This document shows, one piece after another, positions 1 to 11,647 of a stretch of DNA of 64,000 bases. Below the pieces are notes generated by a model. It was not told the DNA's origin and did no database searches. It worked only from the letters and a program-made list of their open reading frames with translations. A program made the translations under genes and the position numbers. The number at the start of each line of letters is the position of its first letter. Within the stretch, counting starts at the first letter, position 1. Source of the stretch: Balanoglossus misakiensis (lineage: Eukaryota; Hemichordata); NCBI GenBank assembly GCA_040954595.2, contig CM082581.2, positions 1,302,001 through 1,366,000 of the forward strand, given 5' to 3'.

Positions 1-767
1 CTCATCCCGTTGTACAGGTGCAGCTTTGGTATTTGGAGGGATGAAACTATCATGAAATGCCAAATACAGGGGGATACCTTTGACACCTGCTTGATTCATG
101 TATTACGTGCATACCTAATGTTAGGCAAAGTGAAAGGGCTGCAAATGTAGGATTTGTTGCACAAGACATAAACAGGAATGAAATTTTTCTGTCAAATTTT
201 TGAATGACCTCAGGTGTCCATTGACCTGCTTTCCATATGTTAGCATGCACATCATATATAGCCACGTGTTTGGAGGGGTAGGGTAGGACCGTCATGAAAT
301 GCTAAATTCCTAGGGCCACCTGTAACTTACTTGTGTAATTCATTATTATGGCCATACCTAATTTTAAAAACCCAAAGGGCGAGAATTTTCCGTTGTCTTG
401 AATATGAACCAAATAGGAATCCAAATTTTTGGCCCAATTTTTGGGTACCCTCAGCTGACCTTTGAAGTACTTAACTGAAGTCCTTACATAACGTAGAAGT
501 TCACTTGTGGTTGTTGTGTTTGTACTTGTAGGACATCCATTTCGGGTGGTTGCCTACTTCCCCATATCTCCACATCCAGAGCAAATACAGCCTACGCAAT
601 TGAATGGTACAACCCTGAATGGAGTCTAATGGTTATTATCTCTATGCTTGGGCCCCTTCAATGCTGCTTGGAGCTTTAATTATTACTATTATTATTGTCA
701 CGATATAAAGACACCAACTAAAAACTTACAAAATCACAATGTCTTCACAACTCAAAATTTCACTCAC
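1..767. repeat. Diverged interspersed repeat, no gene seen
   Basis: No coding signal was recognised. Two loosely similar stretches (about 35-300 and 285-480) share blocks around 'ATGAAATGC' and 'GACCT'. The part near 430-690 ('ACAGCC', 'TTGGGCCC', 'GGAGCTTTAATT') resembles 26334-26475, so this looks like an old dispersed repeat. Further exons of the hAT-like relic to the right could lie here or beyond the window's left edge, but I could not identify one. Confidence 0.35.
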
Positions 768-1860
768 TTCTTTTAGTTTGGTAGCCACCCCTCCTTTCTG
801 TCCTAGCATAACAGGAGCACCATCACTGCCCAAAGCAGACAGACGATCTCTTAAGACAATACCATTCTCTGAAGAAAACTCTTTCACTGACTGTGCAATG
901 GTGTCTGCTCTGCCATCACCAACCTAAAACAGTGAAAATAAAACCTTGATGTTAACACATGCAATGTACAACTCAATGTTTGTCTCACCTGAAATAACTA
1001 GTCAGCAAAATCAATTAAATGAGGTCACTCAAAAACATGTTTAATCGTATGTTTTTAATTCAGTGTAGACTTAAAAATTGAAAAACTTTCCACTTACTTC
1101 TTTAACTCCAAGGAAAGACACAACTGACTTCCCAGACTTCAAGGTGTACTTGGAATAGATGATTAATTGCTTCAATACAGCCACATCAGTTGTTTTCATC
1201 TATTAACAGTGAATAGAAGTTACTTCCTTTCATCTTCTCTAAAATCTCATCACGGATGACTTTGCCTGAAAAATGAAATAAATGAAAATTACTCTTCAGA
1301 TTAAACTTATCAAAATTCACAGTAATTTGTACAGTAATTATTCTTTATTGAGTGTAACACTATTGCTTAAACAGTGATCCTTTCTTGAAAACAACCAGGT
1401 TTAAATAAATGTTACTACATTGCCTACAATTTAGATCTGCACAAAAATCAGTAGACCTACTTACCAATGCAATAAACCATTATAGTTGTGGTCATCACTG
1501 CTGAGAGTACCAAGGAATGAACACCCGAGGGACTTTGCCAATTCCAAAACATGGATGAAGTTGGTGGTGTGCGGCAATTCTCTGTGCATGAGAAAATACA
1601 TGCATCGTAGGACGCCGATGCATGAAGGCTTGCGTCTCAAAGGTGATGACCTTGTCAAATGCAGCCACAAGACCGCTGCTGTTCTCGATAACTGCTGCCT
1701 CGGCGTCAAGCTGCATTGCCGCCCGGTCGATAATCGTCTCTTCATGCTGCTTGAGTTTGTCTTCGCGAAGGGTGGTACATGTACATGGAGATGTTGTAAC
1801 CCAAGTCCCTCCGCACTTGGCCTTCTGCTTGTGTTTTGTACAAAGGCGACAAAACATCCC
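768..1860 (-). pseudogene. hAT-superfamily transposase relic (ZNF862/TTF-zinc-finger-like), frameshifted
   Basis: Three exon-like blocks run on the minus strand. Block 1 (about 1860-1470) opens with a CxxC zinc-finger-like start (MFCRLCTKHKQK, then GGTWVT) and TLREDKLKQHEETI; after about 1615 the similarity moves to another frame (MYFLMHRELPHTTNF, ELAKSLG). Block 2 (1265-1098) is bounded by ttttcag/gtaagt and encodes KVIRDEILEKMKGSNFYSLL, then LIDE with TDVAVLKQL; one extra A near 1204-1210 breaks the frame. Block 3 (923-768), phase 0, encodes LSALGSDGAPVMLGQKGG and ATKLKE, the 'GSDGA.VM.G...GVA..LK' signature of hAT-derived proteins. The C-terminal dimerisation region is absent and would lie to the left. 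Two frameshifts make it a probable pseudogene. The family assignment is from remembered motifs. Confidence 0.7.
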
Positions 1861-1866
1861 TAAACT

Positions 1867-4190
1867 GAATAAATATCATTCTCTCAAATGCCAGCCGCAT
1901 GCGGGAGCGTGCACCAGAAACAATAAATATTTACCAAGGCGGGAATGAAAAGAAAGCAGGGCGGCGCGTAAGATAGCAGGGTGGCAAAAAATAAAGGAGG
2001 GCGGGCCTGCCCAGCTAACCCCCCCCCCAAAGTATTAACGCTCTGTGTTTACCATAGACTAATAGTGTCTCAAATTTTACCCTGTGTGAACCTGGTAAGA
2101 GGCGTGTCTCAAATCTGAGAAGATTCAGGACCACTTAAACCATTCACCAATAATAATTTATGCCAGTATTTGATCTGAGACGTTTTAGCAATTTCTTGTG
2201 TGACCCCCATATCAGTTGAAGCTGACAAATCCAGTATTTTGAATTTTTACATGGATTTTGTATACAGTGTGAATTGTAATTAAAGCTCCATTACCTTTAC
2301 CTTTTTCCTATGTTTTCAGTATCTTTGTTTAGCAGTTTCTTGTGCAAATTCCCGAAACATGATGAAACATATATGTGTATGGTCAGCATTGTTATTGTGC
2401 CAAATTGGAATTTAAGTCCAGACTAGAATCCATGAATTATTGTCAACAATGACAATGGCCATTATACACATACATTCTGTGCTGACAAGTAACAATCTGT
2501 GTGGAGTAGAACATGAAATCGCATTTGCTACATAGAACAAAAATACTGGAAATAAAGCCAAAAGATACAACGAATGTATATTTAACTTTAACTGCATTCT
2601 CATTCTCATCTGTATATATTTTACTGAGATTGTTTCATCAGGGTTTATCAGTATTCTAAACCAGCTTATGTGTGCATACAATCTGATTAAAATCAGATGT
2701 AGGGTACGGCGACGTCTTTTACTTCGCAGTACGGTATTCTTATACTGTCGCCTCACACTACATCTGACCAACTCCCATAGAAGCTCCCGTTGAAAACTCT
2801 AGTAAACCAATCAGACGGTGCCTTATAGAGAACTTTAGGTATCCTTCAGTTTTGATTGACATAACGTGCAATCTGATTGGCTTGGCCGCAACGGGACGTT
2901 GAACAAGCTTCTATATCTGATTCATATAATACTGAAAGGGTTAAGAATGGCACACACTACATGTATGAGCTCATGGAATGTGTTTCTTCCCATAGGATAA
3001 CATTAAGAATTGATAGAAAACCCTTTTCTACTATTGTAATTTTAAGAAGTTTCACTCATAACTCATCCAAATGAAATTAAATTGAGTGATTCATATAAGT
3101 TGTAGGCTCACCACTGTGCTCAGTTTTGAGATAAACTTAAATGTGTCCATGCCTATAGAAAAATAACATAGAAAGACCTATGGTGAAAAATGTTGACTTT
3201 AATTCAGGCTGCATTAGTGGAAAAATAATCATACTTTGTCTGGCATAGAAACTCAGAATCTACAAAAAAGGCCTTTAAAACATGAATGGAAATGAAAATA
3301 CTGCTACAATAAGAAATTCTTACCTTGAATAAAGTATTTATTGGTACCACCACTTCCATAAAGAAACCACTTTGCTGGTGTAATGAGTTGTCAATCTGGG
3401 TTTGCTCATTGGCCTTGCTTTGAGTTCCAATTCATGATGATGGTGTATTAGGACACTGGACTTGAAACAGGTGTATGCTGGTATTATACACGTTGAAAGT
3501 ATTGTCATTCTTTTAATTGTGGATTTTTGGATTATGCTGTGTATGTATAATGAGAATCCGTTAAAAATTGTAGGGGTCATTGCCCTTTTTAAAAAAAATA
3601 CAGAGCCATGAATTTAGTTGATAATAGAAGAAATTTGCTGTCTCAGCATTTTTCACCAATGGTTTGTCTATGGGCGAAGATTTTAACGCAATTTATCTCA
3701 TAATAGAGCTTGGTGACCACATAATTTTTTTTGACCAATGAATTTACGTTTACTTGACTGAGCTATGTGTAAAATTTCGTGAAAAAGACAATAGTAGAAG
3801 TTTGTTTTCTGGCAATTATCGATGTAATCCTTTCAGGAACAGACACACATGCACTGTTTATCAGTTTATGTTGTGCGTGTACATCCTTAAATGGTATTTG
3901 CCTCTCATGCCTTCCAAATTGTGATTCTGTTCTAGTGTTTTTGTTAAGGGCGGTACCTAGATAAAATCTACCGGAGTACCCCAGTCACTCCGAATTAAAA
4001 CAACAGAACAAGGCCAATGTCACAGTGGTCAGGCAGTCTACCAGAGTTCCCCAGTCATTTTACCGGGGTTCCCCTGGGTGTATCAATGTGGTTATATTAG
4101 GAGGTTATAGGAATATTAACGGGGTTCCCAAATCCATTACCAGTGTTCCCCGACCTTTGCAAAAACACTGTGTTCTTTTTATCCTCCACA
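1867..4190. other. Intergenic stretch with old repeats
   Basis: There is a G-rich block at 1940-2030. 2033-2097 is a repeat whose inverted relative sits at 47213-47283 (shared 'CTCTGTGTTTACC', 'TAGTGTCTC', 'GTGAACCTGG'). 3494-3820 belongs to a dispersed family also seen at 38861-39195 (+), 58985-59277 (-) and partly 40226-40378 (-). 3950-4160 holds a degenerate motif, TACCRGRGTWCCCC, four to five times. No open frame here resembles a known protein. Confidence 0.5.
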
Positions 4191-4191
4191 G

Positions 4192-4400
4192 GAAGAGACA
4201 AAGAAAAGCATAGCAACCTCTGCTGATACTGCCACAACAAGCGCAAGCACAAACACACCCCAGCCTGTACCTTCTGCGAACCAACAACCCCCACCCTATC
4301 CAGCCGCAGCATACCAGCAACACTTCCAGCAGATGTCATACCCGAACCCATTCGTGTCTCAGTACGCTGCGTTTGCAGGAGCCGGACAGCCGCCACGATA
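4192..4400 (+). CDS. Proline/glutamine-rich exon candidate of unknown gene
   Basis: A pyrimidine tract and 'CCTCCACAG' at 4183-4191 form a good splice acceptor. The frame that follows reads EETKKSIATSADTATT, then a Ser/Thr/Gln/Pro-rich stretch (PQPVPSANQQPPPYP), then AAAYQQHFQQMSYPNPF and VSQYAAFAGAGQPP. Such low-complexity P/Q/Y sequence is typical of RNA-binding or nuclear adaptor proteins, but I do not recognise the family. The frame stays open to 4587 only by entering the tandem array that begins near 4410, and no convincing donor is visible. The true exon end is therefore unknown, and the exon may be truncated by that array. No partner exon was found. Confidence 0.4.
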
Positions 4401-4411
4401 TAACATCAATT

Positions 4412-5868
4412 ATATTTGTTTTCTGAAAATGCCTATTGTTGACCAAAAGATGGCTAAATGGCAATTTTGTACTGAGCGGGGTGTCTCAATAAGACCGTTG
4501 TGCTGGTATCAGCATATTTTTTGCACACACACACACACAAAAAACGAATTTACATACATCACAAGGGCTCTGAATATAAAGGAATAAGTTTGTATTTATT
4601 TTTTCTAACAGTTACCTTTTTGAGCAAAGAGGCCAAAATGATATTTTTTTCCCTCAGTGGGGTCAGTAAGAGTGGGTTTTTTAGTACTTTTATTTATCAT
4701 TTGATCACCAATGGGAAGAAAATGGCATAATTTTCGTATTTTCTAGAAATGACACTTTTTGGGCAAAAACTTGCCAAAAAGGCACTTTTATCTTGAGTGG
4801 CATCAATAAAACTGCTTTTTTGGAAACTTTTCACATACAGTGGGCATATAATTCATTATCAGATCTCCGAAAGTGAAGAAAATATATAAATTTTGAGTGT
4901 TTTCTGAAAATGACGTTTTGGGGGCAAAAAGTGGCAAAATGGCATTTTTTCTTGAGTAGGATCAATAAGACTGCTATTTCTGGAATCAGCACCATTTTTT
5001 ACATAGGATGAACATTTCATATATCACATGATCTCTGAGCTTTATGAAGAAAAGTTTGTTTTTAAATTTTTTTCTAAAAATGGCCTTTTTGGGCAAAAAC
5101 TTTCCAAAAGGGCATTTTTGCATTAGGTTGGGTCAATAAATCTGCTTTTTTCGAATAATCACCAGATTTTACATAGGGTGGGCATATAATACATTATCAG
5201 ATCTCCGAAAGTGAAGAAAATATATAAATTTTGTGTGTTTTCTGAAAATGACGTTTTGGGGCAAAAAGTGGCAAAAATGGCATTTTTTCTTGAGTAGGGT
5301 CAATAAGACTGCTATTTCTGGAATCAGCACCATTTTTTACATAGAATGGACATTTCATATATCCAATGATCTCTGAATATGATAAACACAATTTAGTTTT
5401 AGTTTTTTTGTAAAAATGACCTTTTTTGACCACAAAAAGTGGCCAAAAATGGCATTTTTGTATTGATTGAGGTCAAAAAGACTGCTTTATTTTTTAAAGT
5501 CACCACTTTTAACATAGAATTGACTTTCCATATATCACCAGATCAATCATTATGAAGAAAACCGTGTGTTTTATTTTTTTTCTAAAAATGACGTTTTTGG
5601 GGCAAAAATTGGTCAAAAAGGCAATTTTCTGTTGTTTTGGGTCAATCGAACTACTTTTTTCGTAATATTCACCAAATTTTACATAGAATAAGCATATCAT
5701 ATGTTATCAGATCTCAGAATGTGACGAAAACAATGTGTTTTTAGTGTTTTCTAAAAAAGACCATTTTGGGGTTAAAAATGGCCAAAATGGCAATTTTGTC
5801 TTGAGTGGGGTTAATAAGACTGACTTTTTTGGAATGAGCACCATTTTTTACATAGAACCTTCCTTACC
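4412..5868. repeat. ~167-bp tandem array, about nine diverged copies
   Basis: Units begin with a TTTTCTRAAAATGAC-like block near 4421, 4598, 4738, 4900, 5068, 5238, 5404, 5577 and 5746. Each contains GGGCAAAAA, TGGCAAAATGGCATTTT, GGGTCAATAAGACTGC, CACCATTTTTTACATAG and ATATATCA blocks in the same order. Unit length varies from about 140 to 177. The 4900 and 5238 copies are notably closer to each other, which suggests local duplication of units. The array starts immediately after the Pro/Gln-rich exon candidate. Confidence 0.85.
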
Positions 5869-5869
5869 A

Positions 5870-8480
5870 AAAATTCTGATTAACGGCACCTATCTCATAG
5901 TGTAACCAGACTACAAGTGAAGAACCCCAGTAACAGACGTAACGAACAAACAAACTACATGTACTAACAACAAAGCAAGAAAAGTGTCAAGCGTCGTCAA
6001 AGAAAACGAAATAGTTCTAGCATGGTTGGTAAAAGTTATTGGTAGAAAACGAATAGGGCCTTCTACAAATGACGTCTCAGACCCGCAAACGCCACCAGAA
6101 CACAAAACACATGCACAGAACAGTTTAAGCCGGTTGTTGTATGGAGCAGCAATAATCTGCGGTTGGGCCGTCGTAGATTTTCGCTGGTGGTGAAAATAAA
6201 TAAAACACGATCGATGTTCCATTTATTCCAGATCACATGCGTTTACGGCCAGAAGAGAGCATAAAAGTCTTCAAATGACCATGTGGTGGCGCACTTTTTC
6301 CGATTGGCTGTATTTCAATTTGTTCGTGGTAAATTAATTTTGTGGAGGTGACCGGCACTGAAGCTCTTAGCTAGGATGAGGTGGGATGGAAAAATGCCCC
6401 ATTTGACTCATTTTAGCTGTTTTAAAATATACGACTATTTATAGACAAAAGGAAAATAAAACAAGCGCAAAAACATACCAAACCTAGTTTTATTAATTAC
6501 AAAAAAAATTGCTGAGTAAAGGTTTTCATGTGGGCATTCACTTTGAACTTGCTAAATTAATTTAAAGAGACAAAGTCGCTCTCTCTTTGTCCTTTTGCGA
6601 TGATGGAATGCTTGCTTGAAGTCTCTCGTGCAATAAATGATGTCGATTCATACATGTATGGATGGTGTATAGGTGGTCGGAATTTACATGTCTTTGCCAC
6701 GTCCAAACCAAACACACATAAAATCAAACTTTGGGTCATGAAATCGAGTTTTGTTACAGTCTAGAATTTCATGCCACCCCTTTTGGTCATATTATTCTTG
6801 GTAGGCAAAAGTGACAAGTAGTCAAGTTTCAACACAGGCAACATTTTTTACAAACAAACCACAAAGAAGACATCAAAAGGGAGAGAATTATAGAATGGTC
6901 AATGTGTGAATAGTTAAGATACGTAAAGTGGCCGGGTTCAACATAACATTAACTCATCGACTTCATATCGTCTTCATGCCATGGTTTTGCCTGCCCTGAA
7001 AGTTCTTGTCGTTGCAGAAGTGGTTTTGACAGAAAGAATTTAGTCTTCCGGGATGTTTGTGATTATTTGAACACCAGACAATACAATGCAACCTTGACTT
7101 CCAAAATACTTACCGGCATTGCATTATCTTACCATGGTTAGGCCTACAGAGAACAAATTTTCAACAATATTTTCTGAGTTACCGCTGATATTTGTTTTGT
7201 AGTATGGATATTAAATTATACATCCCGATACAAAACAGAATGTTATAGAATCCTTCCTGAGTGATATTGAAAAAAATACCGGAATGCTATAGCCTAATCT
7301 ATGGTTAGGGTTATTGCTATTATTTTATATCAGTAATCGACTTTGTGTATATCAATGTCATTTTCATAACGAAAATGAACTCGAGTCTAATGTAAACGTT
7401 ACGAATTGATCGAAAGGCGCTCTGATGAATGTTAACACGAGTGCGCAATGACAAGACATGCATCGTGCATGACAGTGACAACAGTTCCAATAGAGCAGTT
7501 AAAAAATAAACCGGCCGTCCGTAAATTTATCAGCTATATTTTTTTTTATTTAGTCACGTTTTCCCTGTTGCATGCTATTAGTTCAGGGGCCAGTTTTAGC
7601 AGTGCTCTATTGAGTACTTTCGTATCGATGGATTGATCTCTCGTCCAATCAGAATGGCGGATGGTAGCATGATCCGACATATTGCGTATTACAATAGGGC
7701 TTCCTCATACAGGTCAGAACAGAGAGGTCATTCCTTTTATTTTAGGACGTCTCAGCTCCTTTGTCTTTTCTGTTATTTTTTGACAAATGCGGATTGACGT
7801 TCCATTTCCAATTGGCGATAATTATATTTATTTGTATTTTATTGCATAAGCGCTTGCTAGTCGTTTTTTAGCAATTTTTTTTGTAGTACAAAAACACTGA
7901 AGAAAACGAAATATTTTATTCATTCGCACTTCCAAAGAACACCGTGACATAATTCCTCAATTTGCATTTCAGTGTGTGTGTCTGGTGTGTCTGCATTGAC
8001 GTGAGGCGCATTCTCCACCCGCACACATACGTTGCATTGCATTCTTTGACTAATTAGTGTTACGTCATGTTGAAGCAGGATTCTGATTGAGTAGTAAGTA
8101 AGTTGCATAATTGACGCACAGCTGGTGCCTCGTTCTCGTACCGCTGACCATTGCATTTGAAAAATCATTGCAGCTTTGACGTTCATCAAGCATGGAGGTC
8201 CCGGTCGCCTCCATGCTTGATGATGTCGTTTCTCTGGTAAGCATGGCATTTAATGTTATTTTACAAGTACATGTACACTCCTTCTAGCAAAAACTGGTCG
8301 TGGTAGGGCGAGAGGGTCCTCCCAACATCGAAATTCTGACTTTGGGAAGCGTTACAGCACCAAACAGTAAACTCACAGTCGCATGGAATTTGTGCGTTAT
8401 ATTACACCGTGCGAGTAAATTGTACGTCGTTCGTTGGCTCGAGTCAGCTTTGTTATTGTGGAGCAGGTGGTACCGTAACA
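5870..8480. other. Non-coding stretch with short repeat fragments
   Basis: No exon could be supported. 5984-6193 is open on the plus strand, ends in a hydrophobic tail and is followed by AATAAA, but it matches nothing I know. 6562-6598 is a fragment of the TTAA foldback MITE family (TTAAAGAGACAAAGTC then CTCTCTTTGTCC). 8183-8223 is a perfect 16-bp-arm hairpin. The remainder shows no recognisable structure. Confidence 0.5.
8183..8223. repeat. Perfect hairpin, 16-bp arms, 9-nt loop
   Basis: TCATCAAGCATGGAGG (8183-8198) is followed after nine bases by its exact complement, CCTCCATGCTTGATGA (8208-8223). I see no transposon ends around it. Confidence 0.85.
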
Positions 8481-8896
8481 CCACAGGGGGCTCTCCCTAG
8501 GCGATTTTATTGTTTGTTTGTTGTTGTTGATTGGCATAATAAACAAATACATATTTCTTTATTAATAAATATGGTTTGTTGACATGTAAGGGTTAGGTTA
8601 TTAGGGTATATTTGACAGGTTATGGTATATTCAACGGTTAGAATTAGTGTTGGCATTTTTTCGATCCATGGCCGGCATCACCCCCCCAAACCCCCCCCCC
8701 CCACCCCCTGTGGCTTAGTGATGCCCGGGGCCGTGGATCGAAAAAAATGCCAACAGTAACCCTAACTGTTGAATATACCCTAACACTTACATGTCAACAA
8801 ACCATATTTATTAATAAAGAAATATGTATTTGTTTATTATGCCAATCAACAACAACAAACAAACAATAAAATCGCGGAGGGAGGAGCCCCCTGTGG
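8481..8896. mobile_element. Foldback MITE with 5-bp TAACA duplication
   Basis: The two halves are nearly complementary. Both ends read CCACAGGGGGCTC inward, and the arms (about 190 bp each) share AATAAACAAATACATATTTC and GTTTGTTGACATGTAAG in opposite orientation. The centre is a poly-C tract near 8685-8710 flanked by complementary TCGATCCATGG/CCGTGGATCGA blocks. The element is bounded by TAACA at 8476-8480 and 8897-8901, a plausible target duplication. No transposase is encoded. The superfamily is not assigned. Confidence 0.8.
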
Positions 8897-9098
8897 TAAC
8901 ACACTACAGTATAACTTTTAAGGCAAAGCGATAGCGAATAAACTGACCAGGGTTGGTTTTGTTGTTGGGGAGATTTTTGGCACCATTGAGACTGTTATAA
9001 GCTACCAGTGGGAGCTATGGTATAGCCGTTAACACGCAGCCCTGCCACGCAGAGCTTCTATGACTGGTTACTAACTTCTATGTCTATTTGATTCACAG

Positions 9099-9173
9099 AT
9101 GCTGCCTGAAACTGTCTGCGTTTCAACTCGGGATTCTCTTCCTTGTCCGGGGCGAGTTTAAGACCGCTCAATG
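9099..9173 (+). other. Exon-like unit A1 (75 bp) with splice signals
   Basis: TTACTAAC (a consensus branch point, 9069-9076), then TTTGATTCACAG, the 75-bp unit, then ATG/GTAAGCA. One frame is open throughout (CCLKLSAFQLGILFLV). It is nearly identical to 15585-15659 and clearly related to the 73-bp units at 10101-10173 and 16837-16909. No flanking coding exon was identified, so this could be an exon of a duplicated gene, of a non-coding RNA, or part of a repeat. Confidence 0.45.
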
Positions 9174-9411
9174 GTAAGCATGACTTGCTTTATATTTGCT
9201 TTTATCGGGTGTTGCAACCGAAACAATAGGAAGAAATGTATGTCTACGAACTAATTTACATATTCCAGCTTTCAATACAATGTACCTGTTTTTTCCCCTT
9301 CGAATTCTGGCCTCGATTTCTTGTGATATGATCGTGATGTCATGAATTAGATGGACAACTCACAAGTTCAAATCTTCACGTGGAGCATAAAATAAATGTG
9401 GATGCATTTCC

Positions 9412-9766
9412 TTAAAGGGACAAAGTCTCTCTCTCGCTGCCCTTTTTTCCATTAATTATATTTGATACAAGACACCGTTTGTTATTCTACATGTAGATAT
9501 ATAGTGAATGAACGTTCAGCCACACACAACTTCCGTCCCACTTGTAGACACGAGAGTAAAAATACTCGCCAAAATGAATAATCGTTCTTTACCATTTATT
9601 CATTTTGGGCGAGTTTTTACTCTCATATCATACAAGCGGGATGGAAGTTTTGTGTGGTTGATCATTTATTCACTATATATCCAAATGTACATTGACATAA
9701 ACAGTGTCTTGTATCAAACATAATTAATGGAAAAAGGACAGCGACAGAGAGACTTTGTCCCTTTAA
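9412..9766. mobile_element. TTAA-flanked foldback MITE, family 1, full copy
   Basis: The ends read TTAA/AGGGACAAAGTCTCTCTC and its complement. The whole element is an imperfect palindrome: the arms share GATACAAGACACCG, ATATATAGTGAATGAACG, CAACTTCCRTCCC and ACTCGCC. The paralogous site in copy B reads TTTCCTTAACCATATAG with a single TTAA (15879-15893), so the 9412 and 9763 TTAA are the duplicated target. TTAA duplication is characteristic of piggyBac-type transposition. No transposase is encoded. Confidence 0.9.
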
Positions 9767-10100
9767 CCATATAGTTAAAATTACTCCCATATCAATACAC
9801 AGGGAGATACTTTAACTTTGGCTGAACGTGTGCTAGTCCAACACTATGCTTAATCAAACTGGCTAAGAGATCTGTTATTATATTAGACGCATGAAGGAAA
9901 GTAATGTTGTTTAGAGTGAAATAAAACAATACTTTAGGCCAGAAAGAAAAATGTAAATCATGACACAAATAGGCTGGAAATTTTTTCTGACCCTATATTA
10001 TACCATGTTTTGCATATTTTCACTAATTTGTATGGCCCACATAATTCTAAAGCAAGGTTGATTGGTTACTAATTAATATTTGCATATATTTGATTCACAG

Positions 10101-10173
10101 TCTTAAACACAGCATTTCAACGTATGCCGGAGGAGGAAGAGAATACCTAGGCCTGATCCAAGACCGCTTTCCG
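10101..10173 (+). other. Exon-like unit A2 (73 bp)
   Basis: It has the same architecture as A1: TTACTAATT, TATTTGATTCACAG, the unit, then CCG/GTAAGCA. The open frame differs from A1 (LKHSISTYAGGGREYLGLIQ). Shared blocks with A1 are TTTCAAC, AAGACCGCT and GTAAGCA with its downstream intron start, so A1 and A2 arose by duplication before copies A and B separated. Confidence 0.45.
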
Positions 10174-11647
10174 GTAAGCACACCTTGCTGTATACATGCT
10201 CCATAGCTTGTTTGTAAATGCTACCTTTTCCCATCAAATAGTGAAGTCACCCTTTTAAAATTATGGTGGTGGCAAGCCACAACTGGTTATCATGAAGAGT
10301 TGGACACCACTAATAATCATTTTAATATTTTCCAATTGGTAACCTTTATGTACCACTATCCTCAACAATTTCAGTCAACAAGATTCATATTGCGCTGTAT
10401 AGCAAGGCCAAACAAATATGACTGATTGATAGGGATTTTTCTGAAAATGTGACAAAATCAACAAATAAACAATAATCAGTCACCAATCATGCATTATGTG
10501 TTATTCGAGGGAACCTGAGCGGGTCCCATAAACCTGCCAACCCATGCTAGCCATGACTTTACAAATGTTTCCGTCATACTATGCAGAAAATTCTGGCTGC
10601 CTTAAATAGGTTTTTCACTTTGCGCTAGGTGTCAAATCTCATTGCATTCTGGGCGGAAAGTCCATAACCAACTGTAGTAAGAGATAGAAGAAATGATATG
10701 TTTACTGTATTTCATGACTTCCTTCGGTCAAACATTTCTGTCTCGGTAGTTAGCATATTAAACTTTTTTTCACTTTTGCTATTTTTTCTGTTAAAAAGTT
10801 CAAGAATGACCCATCATCATTTTAGCTTATGAACTCCCATTTCTTTAACATGGCAAAAATCGGCCATCTTGAAATTATCGACCGTATGAGATTTTCATCA
10901 CTCATTTAGGGTAGCTTAAAACGTGTTTAAAGTAGGGAGAATTGTATAGGCAAGACTTGGGCTGTAAATTTGATGAAATAGCTACATGACTATTGTTCAC
11001 AAGCAGCTGACTGTACTGTAAGACTGGAAGTGTTGTGTACATATTTTACATATTCAATATTTGTAATTAGACCATGTCATGTATATCTTGGGGATTGCTC
11101 GATCACAATGTCTCTGCTGGTACAATGTCCTTTTAACATGTTCAGTAATATGGTAGTAATTGTAAGTTTGTGTGCGGCATTTGTAAATTATTTACAATTT
11201 ATAAATTATTTTGTAAGTTTCTTCATTCTCAAATTGCTTGCCTAACGTACTGCATTAACATTTAAATTTTGGTATGATTTTGAGTAGACTTTTTGTTTCA
11301 AAATTATTTTTGACACTTTTGGGTGATATGATTTTACATGGAAAATCTGATTTCCCTGTAATTCGGTTGACAGGATTTTCATCATATCTCTAAATCATGA
11401 AGTACATGTATCAGACTTGCATCAGGCCCCCAAAATTCTAGTCGCCTTTGGCAAGTAATATTAGCCATTGATCTGGGAAAGTTACAAAAATGTGTTGTCC
11501 AAGGACGTTGAAGGTACATGTGGTTTTTACACTTGCTGCATGTTTATAATTTGCAATAGAAATAGACACTCAGTGCCAGCCCACTATCCCGTCTCTTTAT
11601 TGCTGACTTGTATGTATGTACGTATGTACGCATTTTATCAGAATTAT

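Noticed and set aside
1486-1948. Plus-strand open frames opposite the hAT-like exon
   Set aside because: They are antisense shadows of the minus-strand zinc-finger/hAT similarity.
2412-2771. 119-codon minus-strand frame
   Set aside because: Composition is not protein-like, the hydrophobic runs reflect AT-rich DNA, and no homology or splice sites were recognised.
5984-6193. Small plus-strand protein with hydrophobic end and AATAAA
   Set aside because: No family resemblance, an equally long open frame on the other strand, and no splice or promoter support.
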